64,000 nucleotides of DNA from G965277745 sp965277745 (GTDB taxonomy: Bacteria > Pseudomonadota > Gammaproteobacteria > Cardiobacteriales > Cardiobacteriaceae), in NCBI GenBank assembly GCA_965277745.1, contig OZ255837.1, forward strand, positions 744,001-808,000, written 5' to 3'. A program made the position numbers and the translations under genes. The notes under the pieces are model-generated. The model was not told where the DNA came from and made no database searches. It worked only from the letters and a program-made list of their open reading frames with translations. Shown piece after piece: positions 33,885-43,324 of the stretch (its first letter is position 1; the number at the start of each line of letters is the position of its first letter).

Positions 33885-34232
33885 GTGAAGAAAGTCTTAC
33901 GTAAGATACAATTTCTACAATGCTTTCTCACCCTTTTTATCAGCGTTTTTGTTATACTGTCGCCTTTTCGCGACAGTTGGCAGAGTGTCACAGCGGGCGC
34001 GACCGTCGCGCTTGCCTCGACCTTGGCGGCGGGATTTGTCATTCGCGGAATGCCTGCAGTGATAAAAAACAAAGACTTTTTGCGACTCGTGATCATTTTA
34101 GAAGGCGTGAAATGGCTGATGACCACTGTCACAACAGCGTGGTTTTTACAATATTTTTCTGCGCTCGGTTTGGTGGCAGGGTTCGCTGTTACCTATATCG
34201 GCTCGTATGCAGGATGTTTTTTGATCAAGTGA
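33885..34232 (+). CDS. atpI: ATP synthase protein I
   Basis: Small membrane protein that aids c-ring assembly or magnesium supply for the ATP synthase. 115 residues, four hydrophobic segments, with a basic N-terminus (KKVLRKIQF). Sequence conservation in this family is low; position as first gene of the atp operon is the main support. The GTG start at 33885 has no strong ribosome site. Its stop is 6 bases before atpB. Confidence 0.82.
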   Translation: MKKVLRKIQFLQCFLTLFISVFVILSPFRDSWQSVTAGATVALASTLAAGFVIRGMPAVIKNKDFLRLVIILEGVKWLMTTVTTAWFLQYFSALGLVAGFAVTYIGSYAGCFLIK

Positions 34233-34238
34233 GGCAAA

Positions 34239-35039
34239 ATGGCTGGAGCGGAACACGGTAGCGAACTGACCAGTGCAGCGTTTATCGAACATCACATGAC
34301 CAATCTCACCATCGGCAAGGGATTCTGGGCGCTGCATCTCGATACCCTGTTTTTTTCCATTCTTCTGGGGACACTTTTCTGTGCTTTCCTTTATGCAATG
34401 GCCAAGCGTGCTCACACAGGCGTGCCGGGCTTCTGGATGAATATCGCCGAGATGCTCCATGAATTTGTCGATACCACGGTACGCGATTTCTTTGCTACGT
34501 CACGCCGCGATATCGGCTCACTGGCGCTGACGATCTTTTGCTGGGTGCTCCTGTGGAATGTCATGGACTTGATTCCGGTTGACTTGCTGCCGAGTGCGGC
34601 GAGCTTGATCGGAATCCCTTATCTCAAGGTGGTGCCGTCAACCGATGCGAATGCCACATTCGCCCTGTCGATCACCGTCGTCACTTTGATGTATGTCTAT
34701 GCCGTGCGCAGCAATCACGGAATCTTCGCCATGCTGAAATCAATGGGAGGTCATCCCTTTGCAGCGAGTGCTCCCGCGCTCAAGATCGTCCTTTTTCCGA
34801 TCAATTTCATCTTGCGAATAATTGAAGACTTCGCAAAAATCATCTCTCTTTCCCTGCGTCTTTTCGGCAACCTGTTCGCCGGTGAGCTGGTGTTCGTTCT
34901 GATCGCGCTCCTGCCATTTTTCCTCCAGTTCATTCCCGGGGGGATATGGGCAATTTTCCATATTTTGATTGTCACCTTGCAGGCATACATCTTCATGATT
35001 CTCGCCATCGTCTATTTGTCAATGGCCGAATCGCACTGA
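34239..35039 (+). CDS. atpB: ATP synthase Fo subunit a
   Basis: Membrane subunit forming the proton half-channels against the c-ring. 266 residues with five to six membrane segments. The essential arginine is in SLSLRLFGNLFAGELV, and the N-terminal HHMTNLTIGKGFWALHLDT matches proteobacterial subunit a. The C-terminal FIMLAIVYLSMAESH is also typical. Located between atpI and atpE; 40 bases before atpE. Confidence 0.96.
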   Translation: MAGAEHGSELTSAAFIEHHMTNLTIGKGFWALHLDTLFFSILLGTLFCAFLYAMAKRAHTGVPGFWMNIAEMLHEFVDTTVRDFFATSRRDIGSLALTIFCWVLLWNVMDLIPVDLLPSAASLIGIPYLKVVPSTDANATFALSITVVTLMYVYAVRSNHGIFAMLKSMGGHPFAASAPALKIVLFPINFILRIIEDFAKIISLSLRLFGNLFAGELVFVLIALLPFFLQFIPGGIWAIFHILIVTLQAYIFMILAIVYLSMAESH

Positions 35040-35079
35040 GTATTTTTCATCGTTGTAGATAAACGTTAGGAGGAAAACT

Positions 35080-35352
35080 ATGGAAAATTTGATGGTAATC
35101 GCTGGCATTCAGGGCTATACCGCAATCGCGGTGGGCATCATCCTCGGTCTCGCCGCGGTGGGCACTGGCATTGGTTTCGGTGTACTCGGAAGCAAATTCC
35201 TGGAAAGCAGTGCGCGGCAGCCGGAAATGATGAACCAGTTGCAAGGCAAGTTCTTCATCATCGCCGGTCTGCTCGACGCCGTCGCCATGATCGGTGTGGT
35301 CATCGCATTGATTATGGTCTTTGCCAACCCATTACTGGAAGCCATCGTTTGA
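35080..35352 (+). CDS. atpE: ATP synthase Fo subunit c
   Basis: Proteolipid hairpin of 90 residues forming the rotor ring. Two helices flank the polar loop SSARQPEM; the ion-binding carboxylate is the aspartate of GLLDAVAMIGV. The glycine-rich first helix is GIILGLAAVGTGIGFGVLG. A sodium-binding glutamine/glutamate/serine set is not present, so proton coupling is expected. A strong AGGAGG ribosome site precedes ATG 35080, fitting its high copy number. Confidence 0.97.
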   Translation: MENLMVIAGIQGYTAIAVGIILGLAAVGTGIGFGVLGSKFLESSARQPEMMNQLQGKFFIIAGLLDAVAMIGVVIALIMVFANPLLEAIV

Positions 35353-35388
35353 TTTTCCCCAGATCGTCATTGCCTGGAGGTACGCGAT

Positions 35389-35859
35389 ATGAACATCAAT
35401 CTGACCCTGATCGGCCAGGTTGGCACCTTTCTGGTCTTTTGGTGGTTTGTCAATAAATACATCTGGCCGGTATTCGCCAAGGTCGCCGCAGAACGTCAGC
35501 GTAAGATCGCGAACGAACTGACGATGGCCGATAATGCCCGACATTCCGTTGCCGCCGCCGAAATACAATGCCAAGAAATGCTTGACGAGGCGAAAACGCA
35601 GGCAAATACTATCGTCACCCAAGCCGACAAACGGGCCAAACAGATGATTGAGCGCGCCCGCGGGGAAGCGCAAGAAACTGGGGCTCGGGAACTGAGCCAT
35701 GCGCGAGAACTGATTGCACGGGAAGAACGCGCCGCACGGTCGCGACTACGCAGTCAGTTGTCCGCTCTGGTGGTCGAGGGAACCGAAAAGGTTCTTGCCC
35801 GCGAAATCGACGCCAAGGATCACGATCGCCTTTTGCGGGAACTGACCGAGAAGTTCTGA
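35389..35859 (+). CDS. atpF: ATP synthase Fo subunit b
   Basis: Peripheral stalk subunit, 156 residues: one N-terminal membrane helix (LTLIGQVGTFLVFWWFV) with the common KYIWPVF boundary, then a long charged coiled coil reaching up to F1. Length equals that of E. coli subunit b. The ATG 35389 follows a GGAGG stretch; the stop is two bases before atpH. Confidence 0.95.
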   Translation: MNINLTLIGQVGTFLVFWWFVNKYIWPVFAKVAAERQRKIANELTMADNARHSVAAAEIQCQEMLDEAKTQANTIVTQADKRAKQMIERARGEAQETGARELSHARELIAREERAARSRLRSQLSALVVEGTEKVLAREIDAKDHDRLLRELTEKF

Positions 35860-35861
35860 GT

Positions 35862-36422
35862 ATGTCCCACGCGCGAACGATTGCCAGACCTTATGCTAAG
35901 GCCGCTTACCGCTACGCCGTCGACAAGAGAAGCGGAGAAGTGGAGAAATGGGGTTTTTTTCTTGATACCGCGGCGCGAATCTGTGCGGACGAGGCGGTAC
36001 GGTGCCACCTGAGCGAACGCGGCTTTTTCGGGCAACTGGAAAACTGGATCGATCGATATCTCCTGACCGCGCGTAAAAGTGGACTTACCCGACAAGAGAA
36101 AAATTTCCTGACCCTGCTCAGGGCGCATGATCGGATGGCTGTATTGGGTGAAATCGCCCGCGAATTTCATCACTTGCGACACGCATCCGAAGGGATTTGC
36201 GAAGCGCTCGTCCATACGGCGAAACCGCTCGACAACGAACAGATAGAGAATATCCGCGCCTTTCTGGCGCGAAAAACCGGCAAGAAAGTTGCTATCGAGA
36301 CCCGCGAAGCATCACACCTCCTGGCCGGAATTCGCGTTGAATACGATGGCCTGGTGATCGACCAGTCGGCGAAGGGAAGGATCGCGGCATTTGCCCGCAA
36401 ATTCGAAGATTCGAGGAAGTAA
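35862..36422 (+). CDS. atpH: ATP synthase F1 subunit delta
   Basis: Joins the peripheral stalk to the top of F1. 186 residues; the N-terminal ARPYAKAAYRYAV matches the delta family opening (arginine-proline-tyrosine-alanine), and the C-terminal LLAGIRVEYDGLVIDQSAKGRI is the conserved OSCP/delta end. Slightly longer than E. coli delta (177). Tightly placed between atpF and atpA with a one-base gap to atpA. Confidence 0.95.
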   Translation: MSHARTIARPYAKAAYRYAVDKRSGEVEKWGFFLDTAARICADEAVRCHLSERGFFGQLENWIDRYLLTARKSGLTRQEKNFLTLLRAHDRMAVLGEIAREFHHLRHASEGICEALVHTAKPLDNEQIENIRAFLARKTGKKVAIETREASHLLAGIRVEYDGLVIDQSAKGRIAAFARKFEDSRK

Positions 36423-36423
36423 T

Positions 36424-37965
36424 ATGCAATTGAACGCAACAGAGATCAGCGGTTTTATCAAGGATAAAATAGCAGATTACGAAAATATGGTTGAAAGCAA
36501 GGCCGAAGGCTCGATCATCAGTGTATCGGATGGGATCGTCCGCATCCAGGGGCTTACTCAGGCGATGCTCGGCGAAATGATCGAATTGCCGAATGGTGAA
36601 TTCGCGCTGGCGTTAAATCTCGAACGCGACAGCGTCGGCGCTGTGGTTCTCGGTGAATACGCTTCTCTACGGGAAGGGGACAAGGTTCGCTGCACGGGTA
36701 AAATTCTCGAAATCCCCGTGGGTCATGAACTGCTCGGACGCGTCGTCAACGCCCTCGGTGAACCGATCGACGGCAAAGGCGAGATTGCCTGCAAGCAAAC
36801 CTCCGCGATCGAAAAGATCGCGCCGGGGGTTATCGAACGTCAGTCGGTCGACGAGCCCCTGCAAACCGGTTTGAAGGCCATCGACGCGATGGTGCCGATC
36901 GGACGTGGTCAGCGTGAACTTATCATCGGTGATCGTCAGACCGGTAAAACCGCGCTTGCCGTCGATACGATCATCAACCAGAAAGAAACCGGGGTGAAAT
37001 GCCTGTACGTGGCGATCGGACAGAAGGCTTCGTCGATTGCCGCGGTCGTACGCAAACTCGAAGAACACGATGCCCTGAAACATACGATCATCGTCGCGGC
37101 CTCCGCTTCCGAATCCGCCGCGATGCAATATATTTCAGCCTATTCCGGGTGCGCCATGGGGGAATTTTTCCGCGATCGCGGTGAAGATGCCCTGATCATC
37201 TATGACGATCTGACCAAGCAGGCCTGGGCCTATCGTCAGGTCTCTCTTTTGCTGCGTCGGCCACCGGGGCGTGAAGCCTATCCGGGTGATGTTTTCTATT
37301 TGCACTCCCGCCTTCTTGAGCGGGCTTCGCGCATCAATGCGCAAGAAGTGCAGCGCTTGACCAAGGGGAAAGTCAAGGGGAAAAGCGGTTCCCTGACGGC
37401 GCTGCCGATCATCGAGACCCAGGCAGGGGATGTCTCCGCGTTCGTGCCGACCAACGTCATTTCCATTACCGATGGCCAGATTTTTCTCGAAAGCGACTTG
37501 TTCAACGCCGGTATTCGCCCGGCGATCAATGCCGGGCTTTCCGTCTCGCGTGTCGGTGGCGCCGCGCAGACCCCGATTATCAAGAAACTCGGTGGCGGGA
37601 TTCGCCTCGCCCTCGCGCAATACCGCGAACTTGCGGCCTTCTCGCAGTTCGCCTCCGATCTTGATGCCACGACGCGCAAACAACTCGAACACGGCCAACG
37701 CGTTACCGAACTGATGAAACAAAAGCAATATGAGCCGCTCACGCTTTCGGAAATGGCGGTTTCCCTATTCGCGGTGGCGAAAGGCTATATTGACGGCGTC
37801 GCGGTGGAAAAAGTCGGCCCGTTCGAAAGCGCGCTCCTCGATTTCATGCACCGCGGACACGGGAAACTGATGGAGAAAATCGCCACGAGCGGTGAGTATG
37901 ATGACGAAATCGATCAAGCGCTCGTTTCCGCACTCGATGCCTTCAAAGAAAACAGCGCCTGGTAG
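36424..37965 (+). CDS. atpA: ATP synthase F1 subunit alpha
   Basis: Non-catalytic nucleotide-binding subunit, 513 residues. The P-loop GDRQTGKTALAVDTI lies near residue 169, the arginine-finger region is in the SVSRVGGAAQ segment, and LERDSVGAVVLG is in the N-terminal barrel. I start at ATG 36424 (MQLNATEI), with AGGAAG upstream, rather than the in-frame ATG 36391, which lies inside atpH. Confidence 0.98.
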   Translation: MQLNATEISGFIKDKIADYENMVESKAEGSIISVSDGIVRIQGLTQAMLGEMIELPNGEFALALNLERDSVGAVVLGEYASLREGDKVRCTGKILEIPVGHELLGRVVNALGEPIDGKGEIACKQTSAIEKIAPGVIERQSVDEPLQTGLKAIDAMVPIGRGQRELIIGDRQTGKTALAVDTIINQKETGVKCLYVAIGQKASSIAAVVRKLEEHDALKHTIIVAASASESAAMQYISAYSGCAMGEFFRDRGEDALIIYDDLTKQAWAYRQVSLLLRRPPGREAYPGDVFYLHSRLLERASRINAQEVQRLTKGKVKGKSGSLTALPIIETQAGDVSAFVPTNVISITDGQIFLESDLFNAGIRPAINAGLSVSRVGGAAQTPIIKKLGGGIRLALAQYRELAAFSQFASDLDATTRKQLEHGQRVTELMKQKQYEPLTLSEMAVSLFAVAKGYIDGVAVEKVGPFESALLDFMHRGHGKLMEKIATSGEYDDEIDQALVSALDAFKENSAW

Positions 37966-37973
37966 GAAAAAAG

Positions 37974-38843
37974 ATGGCAAACGCGAAAGAAATCCGCAGC
38001 CAAATCAAAAGCGTGAAAAACACCCAGAAGATCACCAAAGCGATGGAGATGGTCGCGGCATCGAAGGTGCGCCGGGTTCAGGAACACATGCGTGCCGGAC
38101 GTCCTTACGCCGAACACATTCTGCGGGTAATCGCGCATCTGGCCAAAGCGACCTCCCATCGCCGACATCGCTTTCTGACCCAGGCGGAAACCATCGAAAA
38201 AGTTGGCTATATTGTCATTACCACCGACAGAGGGCTTTGCGGTGGCCTCAATGTCAACTTGTTCAAGACCCTGATGGAAAGTGTCGCCAAGGAACGCGCC
38301 GCTGGACGTGAAGTGGTCGCGAGCGTTTTCGGCGGCAAGGGAGTGAACTTCTTGAGTCGGGCGAAAATAACGATATTCTCCGCCGTCGAGGACTATCCCG
38401 AACAACCGCAAACGCATCAACTGATCGGCGGAACGCACCCGTTGATCGATGCCTACAGCAAAGGGGAAATCCAGAAAATTTATCTGGTCGGCAATCTTTT
38501 CGTCAACGCGATGGCCCAACGTCCATACATCGAGCAACTACTCCCGGCAAGCATCGCCCATGCGGACAACATGACCGCGAACCACGCCTGGGATTACCTC
38601 TACGATCCGTCTGCCGGCGCGATTCTCGAGAATCTGCTGAGACGCTATATCGAAAGCATCATCAGACAGGCGGTTTCCGAAAATGTCGCCTGCGAGATGT
38701 CGGCGCGAATGGTGGCGATGAAAAGCGCTTCCGACAACGCTGGTTCTCTGATCAACGAATTACAGTTGCAATACAACAAAGCACGACAAGCCGCGATCAC
38801 GCAGGAACTGAGCGAAATCGTCGCCGGCGCTGACGCCGTTTAA
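37974..38843 (+). CDS. atpG: ATP synthase F1 subunit gamma
   Basis: Central rotor shaft, 289 residues. The N-terminal coiled coil NAKEIRSQIKSVKNTQKITKAM, the middle ITTDRGLCGGLNVNLFK and the C-terminal MKSASDNAGSLINELQL are all conserved family blocks. Full length. Eight bases after atpA and 20 before atpD. Confidence 0.98.
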   Translation: MANAKEIRSQIKSVKNTQKITKAMEMVAASKVRRVQEHMRAGRPYAEHILRVIAHLAKATSHRRHRFLTQAETIEKVGYIVITTDRGLCGGLNVNLFKTLMESVAKERAAGREVVASVFGGKGVNFLSRAKITIFSAVEDYPEQPQTHQLIGGTHPLIDAYSKGEIQKIYLVGNLFVNAMAQRPYIEQLLPASIAHADNMTANHAWDYLYDPSAGAILENLLRRYIESIIRQAVSENVACEMSARMVAMKSASDNAGSLINELQLQYNKARQAAITQELSEIVAGADAV

Positions 38844-38863
38844 AAAAGGAATGAGGTTTATTT

Positions 38864-40252
38864 ATGAGCACTGGAAAAATCGTCCAAATCATCGGCGCGG
38901 TTGTCGACATCGAGTTTTCGCAGACAGAAATACCGAAAATCAACGACGCCCTGATCTGCACAGCCGCCGCCATCACCTTCGAAGTGCAACAGGAACTTGG
39001 TGACGGTGTCGTGCGCACCATTGCCATGGGGCCTTCCGATGGTCTTGTCCGTGGCATGACGGTGGAAAACACCGGAGAGGCGATCAAAGTACCGGTTGGC
39101 GAGAAAACCCTGGGCCGCATCATGAACGTTCTCGGAGAACCCGTCGATCACAAGGCGCCCGTCGAAAGTGAGGAAAAATGGCCGATCCACCGCACGGCCC
39201 CTGCCTACGATGAATTGTCCGACTCAACGGAACTGCTGGAAACCGGGATCAAGGTGATCGACCTGCTCTGCCCATTCGCCAAAGGGGGCAAGGTCGGCCT
39301 GTTCGGAGGCGCCGGCGTGGGCAAGACGGTGAACATGATGGAACTGATCCGCAATATTGCCATCGAGCACAGCGGCTACTCGGTTTTTGCCGGGGTCGGA
39401 GAACGGACCCGGGAAGGGAACGACTTCTACCATGAAATGCAAGAATCCAAAGTCCTCGACAAAGTCGCCCTCGTTTACGGACAGATGAACGAACCGCCCG
39501 GCAACCGTTTTCGCGTCGCCCTGACGGGGCTGACGATGGCGGAATATTTCCGTGACGAGGGGCGTGACGTGTTGATGTTCATCGATAATATCTACCGCTA
39601 CACCCTGGCCGGTACCGAAGTCTCCGCACTGCTCGGGCGAATGCCGTCGGCTGTCGGCTATCAGCCGACGCTGGCCGAGGAAATGGGCAAACTACAGGAG
39701 CGCATCGCGTCGACGAAAAAAGGCTCGATCACCTCGATTCAAGCGGTTTACGTGCCGGCCGACGACTTGACCGACCCCTCTCCGGCGACGACCTTCGCTC
39801 ATCTCGACTCGACCATCGTCTTGTCGCGCCAGATCGCCGAACTCGGAATCTACCCCGCCGTCGACCCGCTCGATTCCACTTCGCGCCAGCTTGATCCGTT
39901 GATCGTGGGCGAGGAGCACTATAACACGGCACGCCGCGTGCAAAGTGTGTTGCAGCGCTACAAAGAACTGCGCGACATCATCGCGATTCTCGGCATGGAC
40001 GAACTTTCCGAACAAGATAAACAGATCGTCACCCGCGCGCGCAAAATCCAGCGTTTCCTCTCACAACCGTTTTTCGTCGCCGAAGTGTTTACCGGTTCGC
40101 CGGGCAAATACGTGCCGCTTAAAGAGACCATTCGCGATTTCCAGGCGATCGTCGATGGAAAATACGACCATCTACCGGAACAGACGTTCTACATGATCGG
40201 CTCGATGGAAGAAGCGCTCGCCAAGGCGGAAGAAATGCAAACCCAGACATAA
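38864..40252 (+). CDS. atpD: ATP synthase F1 subunit beta
   Basis: Catalytic subunit of 462 residues. P-loop GGAGVGKTVNMMELI near residue 150, the catalytic glutamate region GVGERTREGNDFY, Walker B VLMFIDNIYRYTLAG, and PSAVGYQPTLAEEMG are present. All residues expected for catalysis appear conserved. Next gene atpC starts 14 bases later. Confidence 0.98.
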   Translation: MSTGKIVQIIGAVVDIEFSQTEIPKINDALICTAAAITFEVQQELGDGVVRTIAMGPSDGLVRGMTVENTGEAIKVPVGEKTLGRIMNVLGEPVDHKAPVESEEKWPIHRTAPAYDELSDSTELLETGIKVIDLLCPFAKGGKVGLFGGAGVGKTVNMMELIRNIAIEHSGYSVFAGVGERTREGNDFYHEMQESKVLDKVALVYGQMNEPPGNRFRVALTGLTMAEYFRDEGRDVLMFIDNIYRYTLAGTEVSALLGRMPSAVGYQPTLAEEMGKLQERIASTKKGSITSIQAVYVPADDLTDPSPATTFAHLDSTIVLSRQIAELGIYPAVDPLDSTSRQLDPLIVGEEHYNTARRVQSVLQRYKELRDIIAILGMDELSEQDKQIVTRARKIQRFLSQPFFVAEVFTGSPGKYVPLKETIRDFQAIVDGKYDHLPEQTFYMIGSMEEALAKAEEMQTQT

Positions 40253-40266
40253 GTGCGGAGTCGCCT

Positions 40267-40680
40267 ATGGCCAAACCTTTTCATGTCAGTGTCGTCAGCG
40301 CCGATCAGTCGCTTTATGTCGGCGACGTGGTACAGATCGTCGCGACCGCCGAAACCGGAGAACTCGGTATCCTCGCCAATCACACGCCGTTGATGGCCTC
40401 GCTGAAACCGGGACAGTTACGCCTGACGATGGAAAACGGCGAAGAAGAAGTGATCTACGTTTCCGGCGGCTTTATCGAAGTGCAACCGCGACAGACGATC
40501 ATCCTTGCCGATTCGGCCGAACGCGCGGAAAACCTCGACGAAGAAACCGTAAAACGCGCCAAAGCGCGTGCGGAACAGTGGATGCACGGCGACGGTAAAA
40601 ATCTCGACCACGCCCAGATCCAGATGGAACTCGCGCAATTGACCGCACAGCTCGCCGCTATCCGCCGCAAGCGGAAATAA
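40267..40680 (+). CDS. atpC: ATP synthase F1 subunit epsilon
   Basis: Rotor subunit that regulates ATP hydrolysis, 137 residues. The N-terminal beta-sandwich reads FHVSVVSADQSLYVGDV and GELGILANHTPLMASLKPGQL; the C-terminal two-helix domain ends in QLTAQLAAIRRKRK. Last gene of the ATP synthase operon, 65 bases before glmU. Confidence 0.95.
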   Translation: MAKPFHVSVVSADQSLYVGDVVQIVATAETGELGILANHTPLMASLKPGQLRLTMENGEEEVIYVSGGFIEVQPRQTIILADSAERAENLDEETVKRAKARAEQWMHGDGKNLDHAQIQMELAQLTAQLAAIRRKRK

Positions 40681-40745
40681 CGTGCTTCAAGATCGTGTCG
40701 ATGGCGGCATTCATCCGTCGCCATTTTTGCAAGCAGGAGTAAGCG

Positions 40746-42131
40746 ATGCGTCAGAATTCTCCCGTGATCCTCGCCGTGGTTCTTGCGGCCGGGCAAGGCA
40801 AGCGTATGGGTTCGCGGCAACCGAAGGGGCTCCAGCCGATCGGCGGCAAGGCGATGATTTTTCACCTCCTCGAGACGTTGAACGCGCTGGCGCCCGACCG
40901 TCAGGCCATCATCTACGGTCATCGCGGCGAAATACTGCGCGAGAGAGTAAAAGCGCGTTATCCGTCCGCCGAATGGGTGCTACAAAAAGAACAACTCGGC
41001 ACCGGCCACGCCGTGCTTCAGGCCATGGCGATGATTCGCACGGCAGATCTCACCTTGATCCTGTCCGCTGACACTCCGCTCGTTGAACAGGACACCCTGC
41101 GAGAACTGATCGCCGCCGCCTCGCGAAGTGGCTTTGCCTTACTCACGGCGGAACTTGACGACCCCCGCGGCTACGGCAGAATTCTCCGCGACGGAGAGGG
41201 AAACGTGCGCGCCATCGTCGAAGAAAAAGACGCGACCATGCAGCAGCGCGCGATTTGCGAAATCAACAGCGGGATGATGGCCGTGCGCAGCGACTGGCTC
41301 AGCCGCTACCTGCCGTTGCTTGGCAATGACAACGCGCAACAGGAATACTATCTCACCGATCTGGTCGCCCTTGTCGGCGGCGATGGACACAAAGTCACCG
41401 CGGTTACGGCCACAAACGCAGGCGAAACGACAGGAATCAACGACCGCATCCAACTGGCGCAAGCGGAAACCTTCTACCGCGCCAAACAGGCACAACGACT
41501 GATGCAAGCCGGAGCGACCTTGATCGATCCGGCGCGGATCGACATCCATGGGGAAGTGCAAATCGGCCGGGACGTCCACATCGAGCCGAACGTGTTTTTC
41601 AAAGGCAAGGTTCGCCTAGGAGATGACGTGAAAATTGAAAGTGGTTGCGTGCTGTGCGACTCCACCGTCGGCAACGGCACCGTAATACGCGCCAACAGCG
41701 TGATCGAAGCCGCCGAAATCGGAGAACGGGCGATCATCGGCCCATTCGCCCGCATCCGCCCGAAAACGCGCCTTCTCGACCATTGCCGGATCGGCAATTT
41801 CGTCGAAATCAAGGCCGCGACAATCGGCAGTGGTTCGAAAATCAACCATCTCAGCTATATCGGCGACGCGCAAATCGGGGCGAACGTCAACGTCGGCGCG
41901 GGCACGATCACCTGCAACTACGACGGGGCGAATAAATTCAAGACCGTTCTGGCCGATGAAGTCTTTATCGGCTCGAATACCGCGCTGGTGGCACCACTCA
42001 GTATCGGATATGGAGCGACGATCGGTGCGGGCTCGGTGATCACTCGGGACGTACCCAAACAAGCGCTGGCGTTTACCCGGGCTGCATTGAAAACCAAAGC
42101 CGACTGGCCACGCCCGAAAAAAGAGAAATGA
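40746..42131 (+). CDS. glmU: Bifunctional GlcNAc-1-P uridyltransferase / GlcN-1-P acetyltransferase
   Basis: Makes UDP-GlcNAc for peptidoglycan and LPS. 461 residues. The N-terminal pyrophosphorylase domain opens with VVLAAGQGKRMGSRQPKGLQP; the nucleotide-sugar part includes KEQLGTGHAVLQAM. The C-terminal left-handed beta-helix shows hexapeptide repeats and the acetyl-CoA site region NVGAGTITCNYDGANKFKT. ATG 40746 has AGGAG seven bases upstream. It follows atpC directly, as in many gammaproteobacteria. Confidence 0.97.
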   Translation: MRQNSPVILAVVLAAGQGKRMGSRQPKGLQPIGGKAMIFHLLETLNALAPDRQAIIYGHRGEILRERVKARYPSAEWVLQKEQLGTGHAVLQAMAMIRTADLTLILSADTPLVEQDTLRELIAAASRSGFALLTAELDDPRGYGRILRDGEGNVRAIVEEKDATMQQRAICEINSGMMAVRSDWLSRYLPLLGNDNAQQEYYLTDLVALVGGDGHKVTAVTATNAGETTGINDRIQLAQAETFYRAKQAQRLMQAGATLIDPARIDIHGEVQIGRDVHIEPNVFFKGKVRLGDDVKIESGCVLCDSTVGNGTVIRANSVIEAAEIGERAIIGPFARIRPKTRLLDHCRIGNFVEIKAATIGSGSKINHLSYIGDAQIGANVNVGAGTITCNYDGANKFKTVLADEVFIGSNTALVAPLSIGYGATIGAGSVITRDVPKQALAFTRAALKTKADWPRPKKEK

Positions 42132-42207
42132 CGGCGCGCGATCGCCGAGCGTATTTTACAACGCCCGCAAACATTATCGCCGCGCAAAATCGCTGAACAA
42201 CCACCCC

Positions 42208-42238
42208 GCCGCTATGCGGCACCCCTGAACAGGAGGGG
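42208..42238. repeat. Two adjacent small hairpins after glmU
   Basis: GCCGC-TAT-GCGGC (42208-42220) and CCCCT-GAACAGG-AGGGG (42222-42238) are perfect short inverted repeats lying 77 bases past the glmU stop. They lack a following T-run, so they are not a textbook terminator. The remainder of 42132-42352 shows no gene. Confidence 0.4.
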
Positions 42239-42352
42239 AATGACCGTTGCATCGAGTTGTGCGCTTATCGCTCGCCACGCTTTTGCCCTGGCGCGACAAT
42301 TGTGAGGTTTCCACCACATATGTTACGGTTATAGCCTGGGCATTATTTTTTG

Positions 42353-43067
42353 AGGGCTATCCCAGTTAATTAGTTAAGATATTTGGCAATCCATTGTTTT
42401 AGTTTCTGTAATTTTGTTAGTGGGTCCGGGTTGTTAAAACGCCACTCGCACTCTTTCAAAAATAGCCCAAAATGCTGCCGTGGGACACCGTTAAATTTAC
42501 GCATGTGCCGCTTGGCTTGGTTCCAGAAGTTCTCAATACCGTTGATATGATTATGCCTGTCAGCAAACAGCTGGGAATGGTTGATGCGGTAGTGTTTAAA
42601 GCCTGAAACATCCAGCACATTATAGCCACGCCAGCAGTCGCAATAGACGATACTATCAGGCACAACTTTACGTACAATAAGAGACAGTAACGTGTCTGAT
42701 GAAGCATCAGGAATAATCTTTGTATAGACCTGTCCGCCGCGCTTTAGCAGGCCAAATACGGGTACCTTGCCTGCCGCACCACGGCCTCGTTTACCTTTGC
42801 GCCGCCCGCCAAAATAGCTCTCGTCGACTTCTATCTCACCACCAAACACTTCCTCCTCTTTGCTGGCAAGCTCATATGTAATCACCTCGCGCAGACGGTG
42901 ATAATAGTAGGCTGCTGTCTTCCGATTTACACCCGCCAATGCGCCAGCAACACGAGCCGTCGTCCCAGCCACAAAATGCTCTACCAGCTTCTCTTGCTTA
43001 CACTTACTTCATCGGCTCTTCCCCATACCCATTTATAACACCCATCAGCATTATCTGGGACAGCCCC
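42353..43067 (-). mobile_element. IS1595-family insertion sequence, copy C
   Basis: 715 bp, same length as copy B and nearly identical to it, but inverted. Ends AGGGCTATCCCAGTTAA (42353) and, reversed, GGGGCTGTCCCAGATAA (43067); the outermost base of the left end differs from the other copies. The flanking eight bases do not match each other (ATTTTTTG before, ATACTTTA after), so no target duplication survives. Confidence 0.9.
42370..42972 (-). CDS. IS1595-family transposase, copy C
   Basis: 200-residue ISXO2-like DDE transposase. The catalytic residues are in EIEVDESYFGGRRKGKRG, IVYCDCWRGYN and HINGIENFWNQAK, and the C-terminus RFNNPDPLTKLQKLKQ is complete. The open frame begins at GTG 42972; the expected 13-16 earlier residues (MRKSR...KQEKLVEHF) are encoded upstream but interrupted by TGA, as in copy B. 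It is the only copy in the window with an otherwise intact catalytic domain, and it could have supplied transposase to the others if the short form works. Confidence 0.85.
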   Translation of the reverse strand: MAGTTARVAGALAGVNRKTAAYYYHRLREVITYELASKEEEVFGGEIEVDESYFGGRRKGKRGRGAAGKVPVFGLLKRGGQVYTKIIPDASSDTLLSLIVRKVVPDSIVYCDCWRGYNVLDVSGFKHYRINHSQLFADRHNHINGIENFWNQAKRHMRKFNGVPRQHFGLFLKECEWRFNNPDPLTKLQKLKQWIAKYLN

Positions 43068-43069
43068 AT

Positions 43070-43228
43070 ACTTTAGATATACAAGCGACACTGACGGCGG
43101 CGCAAGGGGCGCAGGCGCTCGGTAAAAGCGCCCCGCGGGCGGAGAAGACGGTTGGCGAGGAGAGGCTGTGGAGGTTTGAGGATAGGGAGGGGATTGCAAA
43201 CACAGGGGCATCTGGCAAGTGCTGCTGA
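43070..43228 (+). pseudogene. Possible coding remnant between IS1595 copy C and topA
   Basis: An open frame starting at the IS edge reads LDIQATLTAAQGAQALGKSA and later EERLWRFEDREGIANTG, ending at TGA 43226-43228. It has no start and no recognised family. It may be the tail of a gene cut by the IS, or chance coding. The rest of the gap to the topA stop (43229-43324) holds nothing recognisable. Confidence 0.25.
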
Positions 43229-43324
43229 TCGTGGGGGGAAAGAATGTTGCGAAGAGGAATCAGAAGTTACTTTGATCCGCAGCAGTAAATACGCCAGCAC
43301 TGAACAGCGAGCGCCTGTTTTTCT

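Noticed and set aside
42345..43075. Target duplication around IS1595 copy C
   Set aside because: The flanking octamers ATTTTTTG and ATACTTTA do not match.
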